Origin: Fimbriimonadaceae bacterium
GTDB lineage: Bacteria > Armatimonadota > Fimbriimonadia > Fimbriimonadales > Fimbriimonadaceae
Reading direction: 5' to 3'
DNA: 64,000 nt
Assembly: GCA_019187105.1 (NCBI GenBank)
Contig: JABAQM010000001.1
Location: forward strand, 248,001 to 312,000
In this document: positions 44,078 through 56,600 of the stretch, piece by piece
Numbering within the stretch: the stretch's first letter is position 1
Layout: each line of letters opens with the position of its first letter
Translations under genes and position numbers: made by a program
Notes under the pieces: generated by a model
Databases searched by the model: none
The model's input: only the letters and a program-made list of their open reading frames with translations
Told to the model about the DNA's origin: nothing

Positions 44078-45688
44078 TTAGCCGTACAGTTTGGGATCCG
44101 TCTTCCAGTCCTTGGCCTTGTCGTGGCCCATGGACTTTACGCGCGGACGGCGCTCACGAAGTCTCACCGATTCGATGCCAATTAGGTTGCCATCGGACTT
44201 TGAATTCTTGCCGACACCCTCAAGCCGCAGCCGGTGCACCCCAGGTTCGGGCCAGAAGTCGAGCAGGTGGATTTCCTCGACCGCGATCGTCGGCGAGTAG
44301 AAGTCGACCGGAGCGCCCAGCTTCACGCCGTCCAAAGAGATTTGGTAACGGCCGAAGTCATACGATTTGGTCGCCTTAAGGACCAGGCGCAATGGCTCCT
44401 TCTCCCTCACCTCGAACTCGACCTCGAGCCAGGCATCCTGTTCCGATTCAGGCTTGAAAAGGAGCTGGGGCCCATCGTGTTCAGGCAGGACCTGATGGAC
44501 CACCTCGCCTGCCCCCCGATGCTGTTCGGTTATGGCGTCCTTGGCAACCACGGTCATCCGTTCGATGTTCGGAAGCTTCCTCTCGGCGCCGCCAGGTGCC
44601 CTTGCCGCGAACGTCGGTTTGCCGGTCTGGTACCAGAAGGCGACGGAGGCAAAGTCGTCCTCACGCTCATTCCAGCTCATCGCCTTGTAATCCGGGTTCT
44701 CATCCGGCGAGATCCAGCCAAAGTGCTCGAAGGCGACCTTTATCGATTTTCTGAAAACGATAGGATCGGCGATGTGCCACCGGTAGGCGCTCGTGTGGCC
44801 GCCGACGATCCCCCACTGATCGAAACAGGGGACGCCGAAATAGGGGGTGCTTGTCGTTTTAAGCCCCCAAGCGCTGAGGAAGTAGTCTTCGGTGCCCGTT
44901 CCCCAGATGCTGGGCTCGGCCTCACCATCGATGGTGATCTTTTCATCCCCTTCGCCAAACCAGCTTGGGGACCGGGTCCGAACACCGAGAACGGCGCCCA
45001 CGAAATGTCCCTTCCCTTGCGTTTCCAGAACCACATAGTCCTTGCCACTGGTCACCGGATACTCCTGGCGGTATTGGGCATAGAAGTAGGGCGTATCGGC
45101 GGGAAGCTTATCGAGCTCGATCCAGTCGATGTTGTAATAGAGCAAGTTGACGTTCTTGGTGCCCTGGTTGATGATTTCGATCCTCGCCGACTTTCGGAAC
45201 GGCATCTGCCAGAAGCAGTTGTAGGAGTCGGCATCTTCTACGACCACCGGTATCGACCGGACTTCCCGTCGCTTTCCAAAACAGTTGGCGAAGAAGTCGC
45301 CGAGCGGAGCCTCGACGGCCGGTCTGGGGTCCCCGTCCCAATAGATCCGAAGGAGCATGTCCTGATGGTCGGCGGATCCATCCTTGGCCCATGCCTGGGG
45401 CTCGGGTCCCAGAAAGGTGAACCACATATGGGTGATCATCCCCGGACCCTTGGTGTCCATCACCACATGGGTTGCTCCTGGCGCCACGCGGAAGTTATCC
45501 CAATTGCTGGTCTCGGTCAGGTCGCCGACCGGCTTGCCGAAGACATGCCGCTTGCCGTCTGGGCCCAGCCGGTGCGTACTCGACTCACGGCGGCTCCGGC
45601 CCTGCATGGGTCGTACGAGCTGACTGAGTCCCGACCCATCCTGCAAGTGACCAGAGGCGATGACAACAGCGGCGACTAAGATGGACAC
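44078..45688 (-). CDS. DUF2961/GH172-family secreted protein
   Basis: A 536 aa protein with a signal-like start (ILVAAVVIASGHL). The DUF2961 core includes RESSTHRLGPDGKRH, GPGMITHMWFTFLG, DFFANCFGK, GEAEPSIWGTGTEDYF and WGIVGGHTSAYRWHI. This family was named GH172 after bifidobacterial alpha-D-fructofuranosidase/arabinofuranosidase enzymes. The Glu residues near GEAEPS and GTGTEDYF fall in the likely active site. An extra C-terminal beta-sandwich (about 400-530) follows. GTG 45688 has TAGAAT 6 nt upstream. Confidence 0.9.
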   Translation of the reverse strand: MSILVAAVVIASGHLQDGSGLSQLVRPMQGRSRRESSTHRLGPDGKRHVFGKPVGDLTETSNWDNFRVAPGATHVVMDTKGPGMITHMWFTFLGPEPQAWAKDGSADHQDMLLRIYWDGDPRPAVEAPLGDFFANCFGKRREVRSIPVVVEDADSYNCFWQMPFRKSARIEIINQGTKNVNLLYYNIDWIELDKLPADTPYFYAQYRQEYPVTSGKDYVVLETQGKGHFVGAVLGVRTRSPSWFGEGDEKITIDGEAEPSIWGTGTEDYFLSAWGLKTTSTPYFGVPCFDQWGIVGGHTSAYRWHIADPIVFRKSIKVAFEHFGWISPDENPDYKAMSWNEREDDFASVAFWYQTGKPTFAARAPGGAERKLPNIERMTVVAKDAITEQHRGAGEVVHQVLPEHDGPQLLFKPESEQDAWLEVEFEVREKEPLRLVLKATKSYDFGRYQISLDGVKLGAPVDFYSPTIAVEEIHLLDFWPEPGVHRLRLEGVGKNSKSDGNLIGIESVRLRERRPRVKSMGHDKAKDWKTDPKLYG

Positions 45689-45694
45689 GCCGCG

Positions 45695-45700
45695 ATTCTA
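45695..45700 (-). promoter_or_regulatory. -10 element TAGAAT, leaderless start of the GH172 gene
   Basis: Minus-strand TAGAAT (45700-45695) ends 6 nt before GTG 45688, inside the 24-nt gap after the DoxX stop. Confidence 0.6.
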
Positions 45701-45712
45701 CCGAGGCCGGCG

Positions 45713-46147
45713 TTATGGCATCCTTCTTCGTCCAAACATGGCATCGAGGCTCCACGGACCGGCTCCCATCGCGCAGATGTGGAGGCATGCAAAGCAGAGC
45801 ATGACCGCAGGGGTGCCTTGGTTCTGGCCCGGCCACGTTCCTTGTGGCTGGTGGAACTGAAAATAGGCAACTGCCATCATTCCTGAGAGGATGAACGCGA
45901 CCGGCCGGGTAAAGAGCCCGACCATAAGGAGGGCGCCGCCGATCACCTCGATCCAGCCACCTACCCAGGTTTGCGACCACGGTTCAAGCACCCTGCCGGC
46001 AGGCATGCCGCCAAGCCAGCCAAAGTGCTTCATCGCACCCGCCTGGAACAGAATGAGGCCACTGACAATGCGGAGGAGGGTTAAGGTTATCGCCTTGGCT
46101 CCATCCCAACGTGTGCGACCTTCGTCCATCAACTGCTGGGTGTCCAT
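45713..46147 (-). CDS. DoxX-family membrane protein
   Basis: A 144 aa protein with four membrane helices: LTLLRIVSGLILFQAGAMKHFG, WIEVIGGALLMVGLFTRPVAFIL (given in part), MMAVAYFQFHQ and a C-terminal one. The family's R-x2-G-x3-FxxG-x2-K opening is recognisable. DoxX relatives are subunits of quinol oxidases or redox-linked membrane complexes. It may be cotranscribed with GH172 downstream, although that gene has its own -10. Confidence 0.82.
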   Translation of the reverse strand: MDTQQLMDEGRTRWDGAKAITLTLLRIVSGLILFQAGAMKHFGWLGGMPAGRVLEPWSQTWVGGWIEVIGGALLMVGLFTRPVAFILSGMMAVAYFQFHQPQGTWPGQNQGTPAVMLCFACLHICAMGAGPWSLDAMFGRRRMP

Positions 46148-46216
46148 ATAGATGGTTACGACCGAAAGCGCAATCGCCGCTCCCTAACGGGTCCAGCCAT
46201 CAGGATCAGTGGTGGG

Positions 46217-46900
46217 TCAGGTGGCACTCGCTGTCGCGCGAGCCTTAAGAAAGTTGCGCCAATCCCAACCGTCGGGGTCGTCGCACTGGCGCAGAGCAGG
46301 CTCCGCGAAGACGCGCATCGATATGGAATCCAGCATTTCCTGAACTTCGCCTGATTCTACAAACTGCTCGTCGCTGTAGGCCTTCGTCGTATTGCATTTC
46401 GCGCACACGGCGCGCAGATTGATCGGTCGGTTTCACCCGCTGCCGGGATGATCGACGGTAACCGCCGAAGCCCCGCATTCCTGACACCGACCAGCTTCTC
46501 GAGCGATAACTTGCCTGATCACCCGGTCCGGGATTAGCGGCATCCGGCGAGGAAAGCCACCGCCGAGCAGATGCCACAGCTTTTGACCGAGGGCGGCTTG
46601 CTTATCTGGATCGTCTAACGCCTTCGTTGCCAGCGCCGAGCGGAACTGTCTGATGAAGGCCGCCATTTCACGGCATGCCGTCCCGCAGTAGGGACTCCGA
46701 AGATCGCCACAGGGTCGGCCACAGTTTGGGCAGGCATCCGGCCCGGAAAGCGGATGAGCGACTTGAGCCAATGGATTTCGGGTTAGCAGCTTCAAAACAC
46801 CGCGAGTCTGCTCCTCGATTTCCGAGCTCTGGGAGAGACGCGAGAACAGACGATCGAGATCCAACCATCCGTTTTTCACGCTCTCATCCATTGTCTGCAT
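46217..46900 (-). pseudogene. HNH endonuclease-like gene interrupted by in-frame TGA
   Basis: The frame from ATG 46900 encodes a zinc-ribbon segment (CPNCGRPCG, SPYCGTACREM), a helical part, and the start of an HNH domain: CQECGASAVTVDHPGSG. TGA at 46433-46435 follows, then the same frame resumes NRPINLRAVCAKCNTTKAY, the Asn and second CxxC of the same HNH domain, ending at 46217. A GGA-to-TGA change of one base explains it, since HNH proteins usually carry Gly here. Without readthrough the nuclease lacks its second half. Confidence 0.78.
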
Positions 46901-47029
46901 TCAGCGCCAGGCCACCCATTCCTATTTTGGACGACTCACGGCGACCCGACGACCTGATCGTCATACGCGAAATATGCAAAGGGCGTCAAGCTGCATTTCA
47001 TTTATTAACTTCGATGCACGTTCTTTTGA

Positions 47030-47047
47030 TTAACCAAAGGAGGTTAA
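47030..47047 (+). promoter_or_regulatory. Hairpin overlapping a ribosome site
   Basis: TTAACC-AAAGGA-GGTTAA is a perfect 6-bp stem; its loop and 3' arm contain the AGGAGG that drives the DUF1328 gene, so folding would partly hide the ribosome site. Confidence 0.4.
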
Positions 47048-47051
47048 AACC

Positions 47052-47216
47052 ATGCTCAGTTGGGCTGCAACTTTCTTCGTCATCGCGATAGTGGCATTGA
47101 TTTTCGGCTTCACGGGAGTGGCCGGCCTCTCGATGCAGATCGCGTGGCTTTTGTTTATTCTGTTTCTCGTCTTTGCGCTCTTTGCATTCATTGCCGGACG
47201 CCGGCCCATTGCCTAG
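47052..47216 (+). CDS. DUF1328 small membrane protein
   Basis: A 54 aa protein: two membrane helices (AATFFVIAIVALIFGFTG and IAWLLFILFLVFALFAFIAG) joined by GVAGLSMQ and ending GRRPIA. This matches the YtjA-like DUF1328 family (opening MLxWA, small Gly-rich hinge), found widely, with unknown function and often linked to stress. AAGGAGG lies 8 nt before the ATG. The gene stands alone between the HNH remnant and the lyase gene. Confidence 0.85.
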   Translation: MLSWAATFFVIAIVALIFGFTGVAGLSMQIAWLLFILFLVFALFAFIAGRRPIA

Positions 47217-47266
47217 AGCGGCAGGAAACTAGATCCGTCCCGTCGTGGACCTTAGGTTTTGCACGA

Positions 47267-47336
47267 TAGCGACCTTCAAGGGTTCCGCAGCCAAGCCCAT
47301 TAGAGGAGAGGCAAGCGCGGCATCCTGAGGTCGCTA
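47267..47336 (+). repeat. 9-bp inverted repeat with 52-nt spacer
   Basis: TAGCGACCT (47267-47275) and AGGTCGCTA (47328-47336) are exact inverted copies. They lie between the DUF1328 stop and the lyase stop, so they may form a long stem-loop at the 3' ends of the two transcripts. Confidence 0.4.
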
Positions 47337-47353
47337 ATTGTCGTTCAAGGGTC

Positions 47354-50364
<3,011 letters not shown>

Positions 50365-50372
50365 CGCTGCCG

Positions 50373-50378
50373 ATCATA
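50373..50378 (-). promoter_or_regulatory. -10 element TATGAT, leaderless start
   Basis: Minus-strand TATGAT (50378-50373) ends 8 nt before ATG 50364. Confidence 0.5.
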
Positions 50379-50483
50379 CTCAGATTCCAAACAGCAGGCG
50401 ATCTGTTTAAAGTTTCGGAACCCTAAGGCGAGTCGGTTCGGGTATGAATCCGTACGCCGGCACGGCCGGAAGGAGAATTGAGA

Positions 50484-50873
50484 ATGGATGAACATGCAGT
50501 CGCGGTTGGCCGGACTTTTCCATGGCACGAGGTCTACACCTCAAACGTCCAGGGCACGATCGATTTCTACATGAAGAGCCTCGGCTGGGAAACCGAGTCG
50601 ATGGACATGGGCCAAGGCCCCTATCACATGCTGAAGGCAAACGGCATGTCGGTTTGTGGTGTCTTCGATTCCGCCCAAGCGGGTGGCGCGCCTCCCCATT
50701 GGGCGACCTACATCGGAGTCGACAATCTCGACGATCGGCTCGGCAAGTGCACCGCCAACGGTGCTACCGTCGTGGTCGAGAAGATGCACATTCCTTCGGT
50801 TGGTTGGATGGCGATGATCGCCGATCCCTTCGGCGCCCACGTCTGGCTTTACCAACCCGAGCCACAGGTCTAG
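50484..50873 (+). CDS. VOC-family (glyoxalase/bleomycin-resistance fold) protein
   Basis: A 129 aa protein made of two beta-alpha-beta-beta-beta modules: WHEVYTSNVQGTIDFYMKSLGW and ATYIGVDNLDDRLGKCTANG, ending DPFGAHVWLYQP (first motif in part). Members bind a metal at the module interface and catalyse varied reactions or sequester ligands. ATG 50484 has AGGAG 8 nt upstream. Its stop shares CTAG with the convergent GNAT gene. Confidence 0.85.
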   Translation: MDEHAVAVGRTFPWHEVYTSNVQGTIDFYMKSLGWETESMDMGQGPYHMLKANGMSVCGVFDSAQAGGAPPHWATYIGVDNLDDRLGKCTANGATVVVEKMHIPSVGWMAMIADPFGAHVWLYQPEPQV

Positions 50874-51478
50874 TCCAAACGTCGTAGGCCACAGTTGGGG
50901 CGAGGACGATAGGCATTAAATTGACTTGCGACCTCCCCCAACCGCCCCATCAGAGCGGACAGGTCCCGCCAGATGTACACCTGATCCCAGTAGTCCTTCC
51001 CTGCCACCCTGCAGACGATCTGCGAGCCCAGCTCCGCTTCAAGGGCCAGATAGAAGGCGCGCGCGGAAAGATTCTCGGTAAACGCGCAGCAGCACATGGC
51101 GTCGTAGCCGAGGTCGATCGCCTGGCGCGTACAGCAATGGACGAGGGCTCGTCCCAAGCCTTTGCCTTGGGCCTCGGGACGAACGTAGAGGGCCTTTAGC
51201 TCCGCCATTTCTTCGTAACCCGTCTCGTCGCAAGTGGTGACAAAAACCGTGCCCAAGATCCTCTCGCCCTGTCCGGCGACGAAGGTTGGAATGCCATCCG
51301 CACGGCACCGCCGAACCCGCTCCGCCCACCGGTTAAGGTCGAGGTCGGCCAAGAACTCAGCCGGCAGAATATGGCGGTAGGCGTCGCGCCAAGCCTCTGC
51401 GGTGACCTCCGCGATCTCGTACTCGTCGCCCACCCGAGCCGTGTCCAGCCAATACGCGGTCCTGTCGTTCATCGACAT
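50870..51478 (-). CDS. GNAT-family N-acetyltransferase
   Basis: A 202 aa cytosolic acetyltransferase. YEIAEVTAEAWRDAYRHILP opens the domain, LKALYVRPEAQGKGLGRALV is the acetyl-CoA binding motif near residue 90, and CAFTENLSARAFYLALEAEL is motif B. The GKGLG loop is intact. The substrate is unknown. It is divergent from ada; the 61 nt between the starts hold no clear promoter. Confidence 0.88.
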   Translation of the reverse strand: MSMNDRTAYWLDTARVGDEYEIAEVTAEAWRDAYRHILPAEFLADLDLNRWAERVRRCRADGIPTFVAGQGERILGTVFVTTCDETGYEEMAELKALYVRPEAQGKGLGRALVHCCTRQAIDLGYDAMCCCAFTENLSARAFYLALEAELGSQIVCRVAGKDYWDQVYIWRDLSALMGRLGEVASQFNAYRPRPNCGLRRLD

Positions 51479-51539
51479 TCAATGTCCACGCCTGTTTTTC
51501 GGTGGTACGTTCATTCTGATCTTTGGTACCCGTATTGGA

Positions 51540-52601
51540 ATGAGCGCATTGCCTCCCATCGATGAAATGGAAGCGGCCAGACTTCGCCGCGATCCCGCCT
51601 ACGATGGCATCTTTTTTGTCTGCGTCAGAACCACGGGAATCTTTTGCCGTCCGAACTGTCCGGCTCGCAGTCCCCTCGCCAAGAACGTCGAATACTTCGC
51701 CACCGCTGCAGAAGCCCTGTTTGCCGGCTACCGTCCGTGCAAACGGTGTCGGCCAATGGCGATCCAGAACCAGCCGGAGTGGGCCACTGCGCTCATCGCC
51801 GACGTGGAAGCGAACCCTGCCGCTCGAATCAAAGAGGGCGACTTGCGCGGTCGTGGCGTGGATCCCGCCACGGTCCGTCGGCACTTCCTGAAGCACTACG
51901 GCATGACCTTTCAAGCGTACTGCCGGGCCCGGCGACTAGCCGTCGCTTTCACAAGCATCAAGTCGGGAGCCATGGTGGACGATGCCGTGCTGGACAGCGG
52001 ATACGACTCCCACAGTGGCTTTCGAGATGCGTTCCTGAAAACGTTCGGCATTGCTCCCGGCAGAAGCAACGGCCGGGACTGTGTGTTTGTGGCCTGGGTA
52101 CCCAGCCCGCTCGGTCCCCTTGTGGCGGGAGCGACGGAGGAAGGGATCTGCCTCCTCGAGTTCACCGATCGGCGGATGCTGGAGGCACAGTTTCAGACCG
52201 TGCGACGGCATTTCAAGGTTCCGGTCGTCCCAGGATCCCATCCCCACCTCGAACAACTCAAGCGAGAACTCGCGGCGTATTTCGAGGGCAAGCTGCAGCG
52301 GTTCACGGTTCCCCTCGTGTTTCCTGGCTCCCCGTTTCAGCGCCGGGTATGGGAGGAGTTGCTAAAGGTCCCCTATGGCGAGACGCGCTCGTATCAGGAC
52401 CTGGCTGGGGCCATCGGTTCCGTGGCGGCGGTGCGGGCGGTCGGCCGCGCCAACGGCATGAACCGCATCGGGATCATCATTCCTTGCCACCGGATCGTGA
52501 ACAAAAACGGCGAGCTCGGCGGCTATGGCGGGGGCCTCCGAAGGAAGCAGTACCTGCTCGACCTTGAGCGGGCCAACGCTATGGTTGAAGCGGCGTGTTA
52601 A
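51540..52601 (+). CDS. ada: Ada: methylphosphotriester sensor, AraC regulator and O6-alkylguanine transferase
   Basis: A 353 aa three-part protein. The N-terminal Ada zinc domain carries FCRPNCPAR and CKRCRPM, four Cys including the methyl acceptor. A central AraC-type helix-turn-helix (about 90-175) has VRRHFLKHYGMTFQAYCRARRL and SGYDSHSGFRDAF (given in part). The C-terminal methyltransferase has the active site IIPCHRIV near residue 320. When methylated it activates its own regulon. ATG 51540 is chosen; the open frame upstream has no homology. Confidence 0.94.
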   Translation: MSALPPIDEMEAARLRRDPAYDGIFFVCVRTTGIFCRPNCPARSPLAKNVEYFATAAEALFAGYRPCKRCRPMAIQNQPEWATALIADVEANPAARIKEGDLRGRGVDPATVRRHFLKHYGMTFQAYCRARRLAVAFTSIKSGAMVDDAVLDSGYDSHSGFRDAFLKTFGIAPGRSNGRDCVFVAWVPSPLGPLVAGATEEGICLLEFTDRRMLEAQFQTVRRHFKVPVVPGSHPHLEQLKRELAAYFEGKLQRFTVPLVFPGSPFQRRVWEELLKVPYGETRSYQDLAGAIGSVAAVRAVGRANGMNRIGIIIPCHRIVNKNGELGGYGGGLRRKQYLLDLERANAMVEAAC

Positions 52602-52634
52602 TCATCGTGACCGTTTGATGCTCCTCGAAGCCCG

Positions 52635-52907
52635 TCAGGGTTGGCGACGCGAAGGAGAGCCGCCTGGTGGGTTGCGTTTACTTCGGCAAGCTAGAAATGA
52701 CACGAGAAAAGTAAACATGAAGGCTGTTGGGGCGATGCCGCCCAAAGCTTCCAGGGCGATCCTCCGATTCTGTTTTGACATCCGCCACATAGGTGTCCCA
52801 CCGGGATTCGCTACCCACATTGCGGTAAGGACCGCTGTGACAGTGACCGCGATTAACAGGCTCCTTACGAAGCAGGAAGTTCTTCGCCCTTTCGCTGGCT
52901 CACTCAT
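52635..52907 (-). CDS. Small membrane protein, unknown
   Basis: A 90 aa protein with two predicted helices (SLLIAVTVTAVLTAMWV and GIAPTAFMFTFLVSFLA) and basic ends. It has no recognised family. ATG 52907 is chosen; GTG 52937 is in frame but overlaps the upstream gene. With the next gene it forms a two-gene unit on the minus strand with lower GC content than its surroundings. Confidence 0.5.
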   Translation of the reverse strand: MSEPAKGRRTSCFVRSLLIAVTVTAVLTAMWVANPGGTPMWRMSKQNRRIALEALGGIAPTAFMFTFLVSFLACRSKRNPPGGSPSRRQP

Positions 52908-52923
52908 AGAGAAGTCCCATGGA

Positions 52924-53502
52924 CTATCTCGAACCACGGATTCGAGCCACCTTTGTCAGACCCAGGCCAATGCTGGAACCCAAGGCAAACAACCCAAAGT
53001 GTATAGCAATAGATCCAGTACCGAACGCGCGTGAATTGAACGCGGCAATCCAGAACAACTCCAATAGCGCGCACAGTCCCAGGAACGCCAGTCCAACTAC
53101 CGCATGGGTGAACATAATCCCTATCCAATTGCCTTCACTACTTTTGGGTACCAGCAAGCGAGGTTTCAATAAGGCATGTAGCACCCCTTGCACCAATCCT
53201 ACACCTGCGCTGAGTATAAGCCCAAAGTAGGAGGTGGATCGAGCTCCGATCCAAAGAGTCGCCACCGTTAGTAACAAGCCGACTGTTGTTCTTACGATCC
53301 TAACGGCCAAGTTGCAGCTGTTATGCAGGGGAGCGCCCACTGCACACTCCTTCACAGAACTTCTCGCAGTCGAAGCATGCACAATCCGCGCGACTTGCAT
53401 CGCTTCCGGCACGTCCTCCTCTGGCCGCTTCGACACGGCTATCGGCGGGTGGCCGCACCCTTTCTCCTTTCCAGATCGGGTGGCAAGCATCGGGATGTGC
53501 AC
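52924..53502 (-). CDS. Membrane protein, unknown
   Basis: Up to 192 aa. Residues about 65-190 contain four membrane helices (TTVGLLLTVATLWIGA, GLILSAGVGLVQGVLHALL, IMFTHAVVGLAFLGLCALL, IAIHFGLFALGSSIGLGL). The first 65 residues are polar, Cys-containing and less credible; ATG 53400 is a possible start. The base composition is AT-richer than the flanks, which may signal acquisition. I recognise no family. Confidence 0.5.
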   Translation of the reverse strand: MHIPMLATRSGKEKGCGHPPIAVSKRPEEDVPEAMQVARIVHASTARSSVKECAVGAPLHNSCNLAVRIVRTTVGLLLTVATLWIGARSTSYFGLILSAGVGLVQGVLHALLKPRLLVPKSSEGNWIGIMFTHAVVGLAFLGLCALLELFWIAAFNSRAFGTGSIAIHFGLFALGSSIGLGLTKVARIRGSR

Positions 53503-53602
53503 TTAGGCTACTCCCCAAGAACCCATTTACCCGATGCATGTTTCACGTTCCCACTATACGGCGAAGTCAACCCTTTCATCCTTCAACTGCCGACCGCTGC
53601 GC

Positions 53603-56600
53603 CTACCGTTTTATCTTTTTGATCGTGCTCTTGTCCGGATAGGCTGGCTTTTTGATTCCAGGCTTGGGCTGTTTTTCCAAGAGCTTCATCGCCTCGGCCA
53701 CTGCCCTTTCCAATTGTGGATCATGGCCTTTTCGCCATTGAGCGGGGTCGAAGTCAACTTCAATGTCGGGATCGACGCCATAGTTCTCCACGTCCCACGT
53801 TCCGTTCGGGTTGTAGAAGGCAATGTTTGGAGCCGTGACCCACCCGCCGTCGATGAGGGTCGGAAAGTGGAGTATTCCAACCAGGCCACCCCACGTGCGA
53901 TACCCCACTACCGGACCCACCTTTGCTTTCTTAAAGTGCCAGGGGAAGTAGTCACCACCTGAACCGGCATATTGGTTTATGATCATCACTTTGGGGCCGT
54001 AGATTTGACTCAGAGGCGAAGCGAAATCCTTGCCGTATCGGGAGGTCCACATCGACATCAGCGGACGTTGCATGTTGTCGACCATAAAATCATCGACCTG
54101 ACCGCCATGGTTGAATCTCTCGTCAACAATGAGACCCTCCTTGCCGACTTGGGCATAGAAGTATCTATTGAAGTTCGTCCAGCCTCCCACGTTAGTGTCG
54201 GGGATGTGCATGTAACCGAGTCGACCACCGCTTAGTTTCGCCACCGTCCGCCGATTGTCCTCGCGCCAAGCCAAAAGGCGTAAACCGCCTTCGTCCGCTA
54301 CCGGCACAACGGTCACCTCGCGCGAGTCCTTCCCGTCGGTGCTTGGGCCCACCTTGATCCGGACTTGCTTGCCCGCCCTGGCCTCCAGTCGCTGGTGCAA
54401 GTTATGGTTCGACCTCAGTTCTTGACCATCGATAGCGAGCAAGTATTCACCCGCCTTCACATTGACGCCTGGCTGCGTGAGCGGCGCCCGGAGGTTGGGA
54501 TTCCAGTTCTCGCCGTTGTAGACGCGTGCGAAGCGATATCGACCGTTTTCAAGGCTGTAGTCGGCCCCTAGCAGGCCGCCCGGCACACCTTCGACACCCG
54601 GCATGTCGCCTCCCCCGACGAACATGTGGCCGATGCAGAGCTCTCCGAGCATGTCCTCAAAGAGATAACTAAGGTCTGCGCGACTCCTGATGTTTGCGAC
54701 GAACGGCTCGTATCGCTTCTCCATTTCAGCTAGGTTGATCCCGTGATAGTTCGGTGCATAAAGGAAGTCGCGCTGGATGCGCCATGCCTCATGGAACATC
54801 TGCTTCCACTCTTTCATCGGTTCGACCAGCGTCCGCATGCCGCTTGTGTTGAGGGTGCCTTGCCCTGGAGCAATGGGAGCCGCAGTTGCGGCGAGCTGCC
54901 AAGATGCCCCGTTGTTAAGCAAGACCTTGTCTCCACTCGGCGTGAAGGTAGCTCCAAAGAAGCCTGACGCCAACGGCGTTAACGACTTGTCGACTAGCGA
55001 GAACTTCGACAGGGTCGCCCTCGGCGGAATCACAAAGCTCGTGATAGCGGGGAGTTCTACGGTGAAAACGCTGTCGGTCGGACCTCCTATTAGCCCGGCG
55101 TAGTTTCTCGCTGGAATAGGGAGTGCCAGAATGCGCTGATCAAGACCCTCGAGATCGATCCGGAACTCTTCCTTCTTCACCTCGGTCTTCGCCGGGCTAG
55201 TCGCCTTCTCGTCGTCACTCTCGGGGGCCAGCGGAGAAGGGAGATTGTTTCGGAGAACGACACAGTACACGCTGGCCTGCGTGTTTGAGTTTCGATAACT
55301 GCTGAGGTCTAACCACGCCGCAGACGGGCCGCTGTTGGTACTGGCAGTAAAGTAGAGGTACTTGCCACTACCGTCGAAGACAGGGCTCCGAGCGTCGCTC
55401 ATGCCGTCAGTGATTTGCGTCGCTTTACCGGACTCAAGGCCATAGAGGAACACGGCACTGATGTGGCTGTCCAGATCCCGGCAATACGTAAGCCACTTAC
55501 TGTCGGACGACCAGGTCGCGGTCAAGAGGTAGGTCGGGTTCTCGTACGGGTTTGTGTCAACAAGTGTGCTTTTCTTGGACTTGAGATCGAGGTACCAAAG
55601 GTTATGCATATTGTCGGTGTAGCAAATCTTTTGGCTGTCCGGTGACCATACGAGATTGTAGTAGTAGCAATTGCCTTCCAAGTCGTAAGTCGTCTTTTCG
55701 TCCTTTCCGACCACGTTTTGTACAACCGCTTTGTACTCGCCCCCAGAGTCGCTCAAGTAAGCCACCGACTGTCCGTCGGGCGACCAGGCCGGGTCGCGCT
55801 CGCATACGTCGCTTGTTTGGGTTAGATTTCGTGCGTCGCCCTTGCTCGCGGGAACCGTCCAGATGTCCCCCCGGGCTGCAAAGACAGCCCTAACGCCGCT
55901 GGGAGATAGGCCGGCCGACAAGATCAGCTTGGATGCGTCCTTGTACTGGGGACGAGCCTCCGGAAACTCACCACTGATCTGGATGTTCACCTTACTGACT
56001 GCTCCAGACTGCAGGTCGTACAGCTTGATCTCGCCGAACTGTTCGATTGCGATCGCATTCGAGCCAGCCGACGCAGACTTCATCTCGAAGCCGTCATTAC
56101 GAATGCACTCTGCAACCCGATTGGACTTCGTATCATAGCTAAAGAGCGTCGTCGGCCCGTTACGGTCAGATAGGAAGTACACCTTGTCGCCGACCCACAT
56201 CGGGTAACTGTCGTTTGAGTTGTCACGGGGTATTTCTTTGACCTTCGAATCGGACAGGTCTGCGATCCACACTTTCGAGGTTTGTCCGCCTCGATATCGC
56301 TTCCATGCGTTTTGCCACTGGATCCCTGGGTTGTAGGCCAGCTTCGCGCCGTCCGGAGAGTAGGACGACTGGGAGCCACTCGGCAACGGCAGCATGGTTG
56401 GCATCCCGCCATCCATCGAGACGCTCCACAGCTGAGGCAGATCAACCGTCATCGCTGCCGAACTGATGAAAGTAACGGACTTGCCATCGGGCGACCAACC
56501 GGTCGCATGATCTGGGCCGGGATGAAACGTCAGTCGCTTCGGCTCGCCGCCTTCCGCAGGCATGACATAAACGTCCGAGTTACCGGAGTATTGGCCGGTG

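Noticed and set aside
44234-45679. 481-codon plus-strand ORF
   Set aside because: Exactly antisense to the well-supported GH172 gene; low-complexity Arg/Gly/Pro-rich translation with no domain.
46433-46435. Selenocysteine at the HNH TGA
   Set aside because: The aligned residue in HNH nucleases is Gly, not Cys, and no suitable hairpin was seen; nonsense mutation is simpler.
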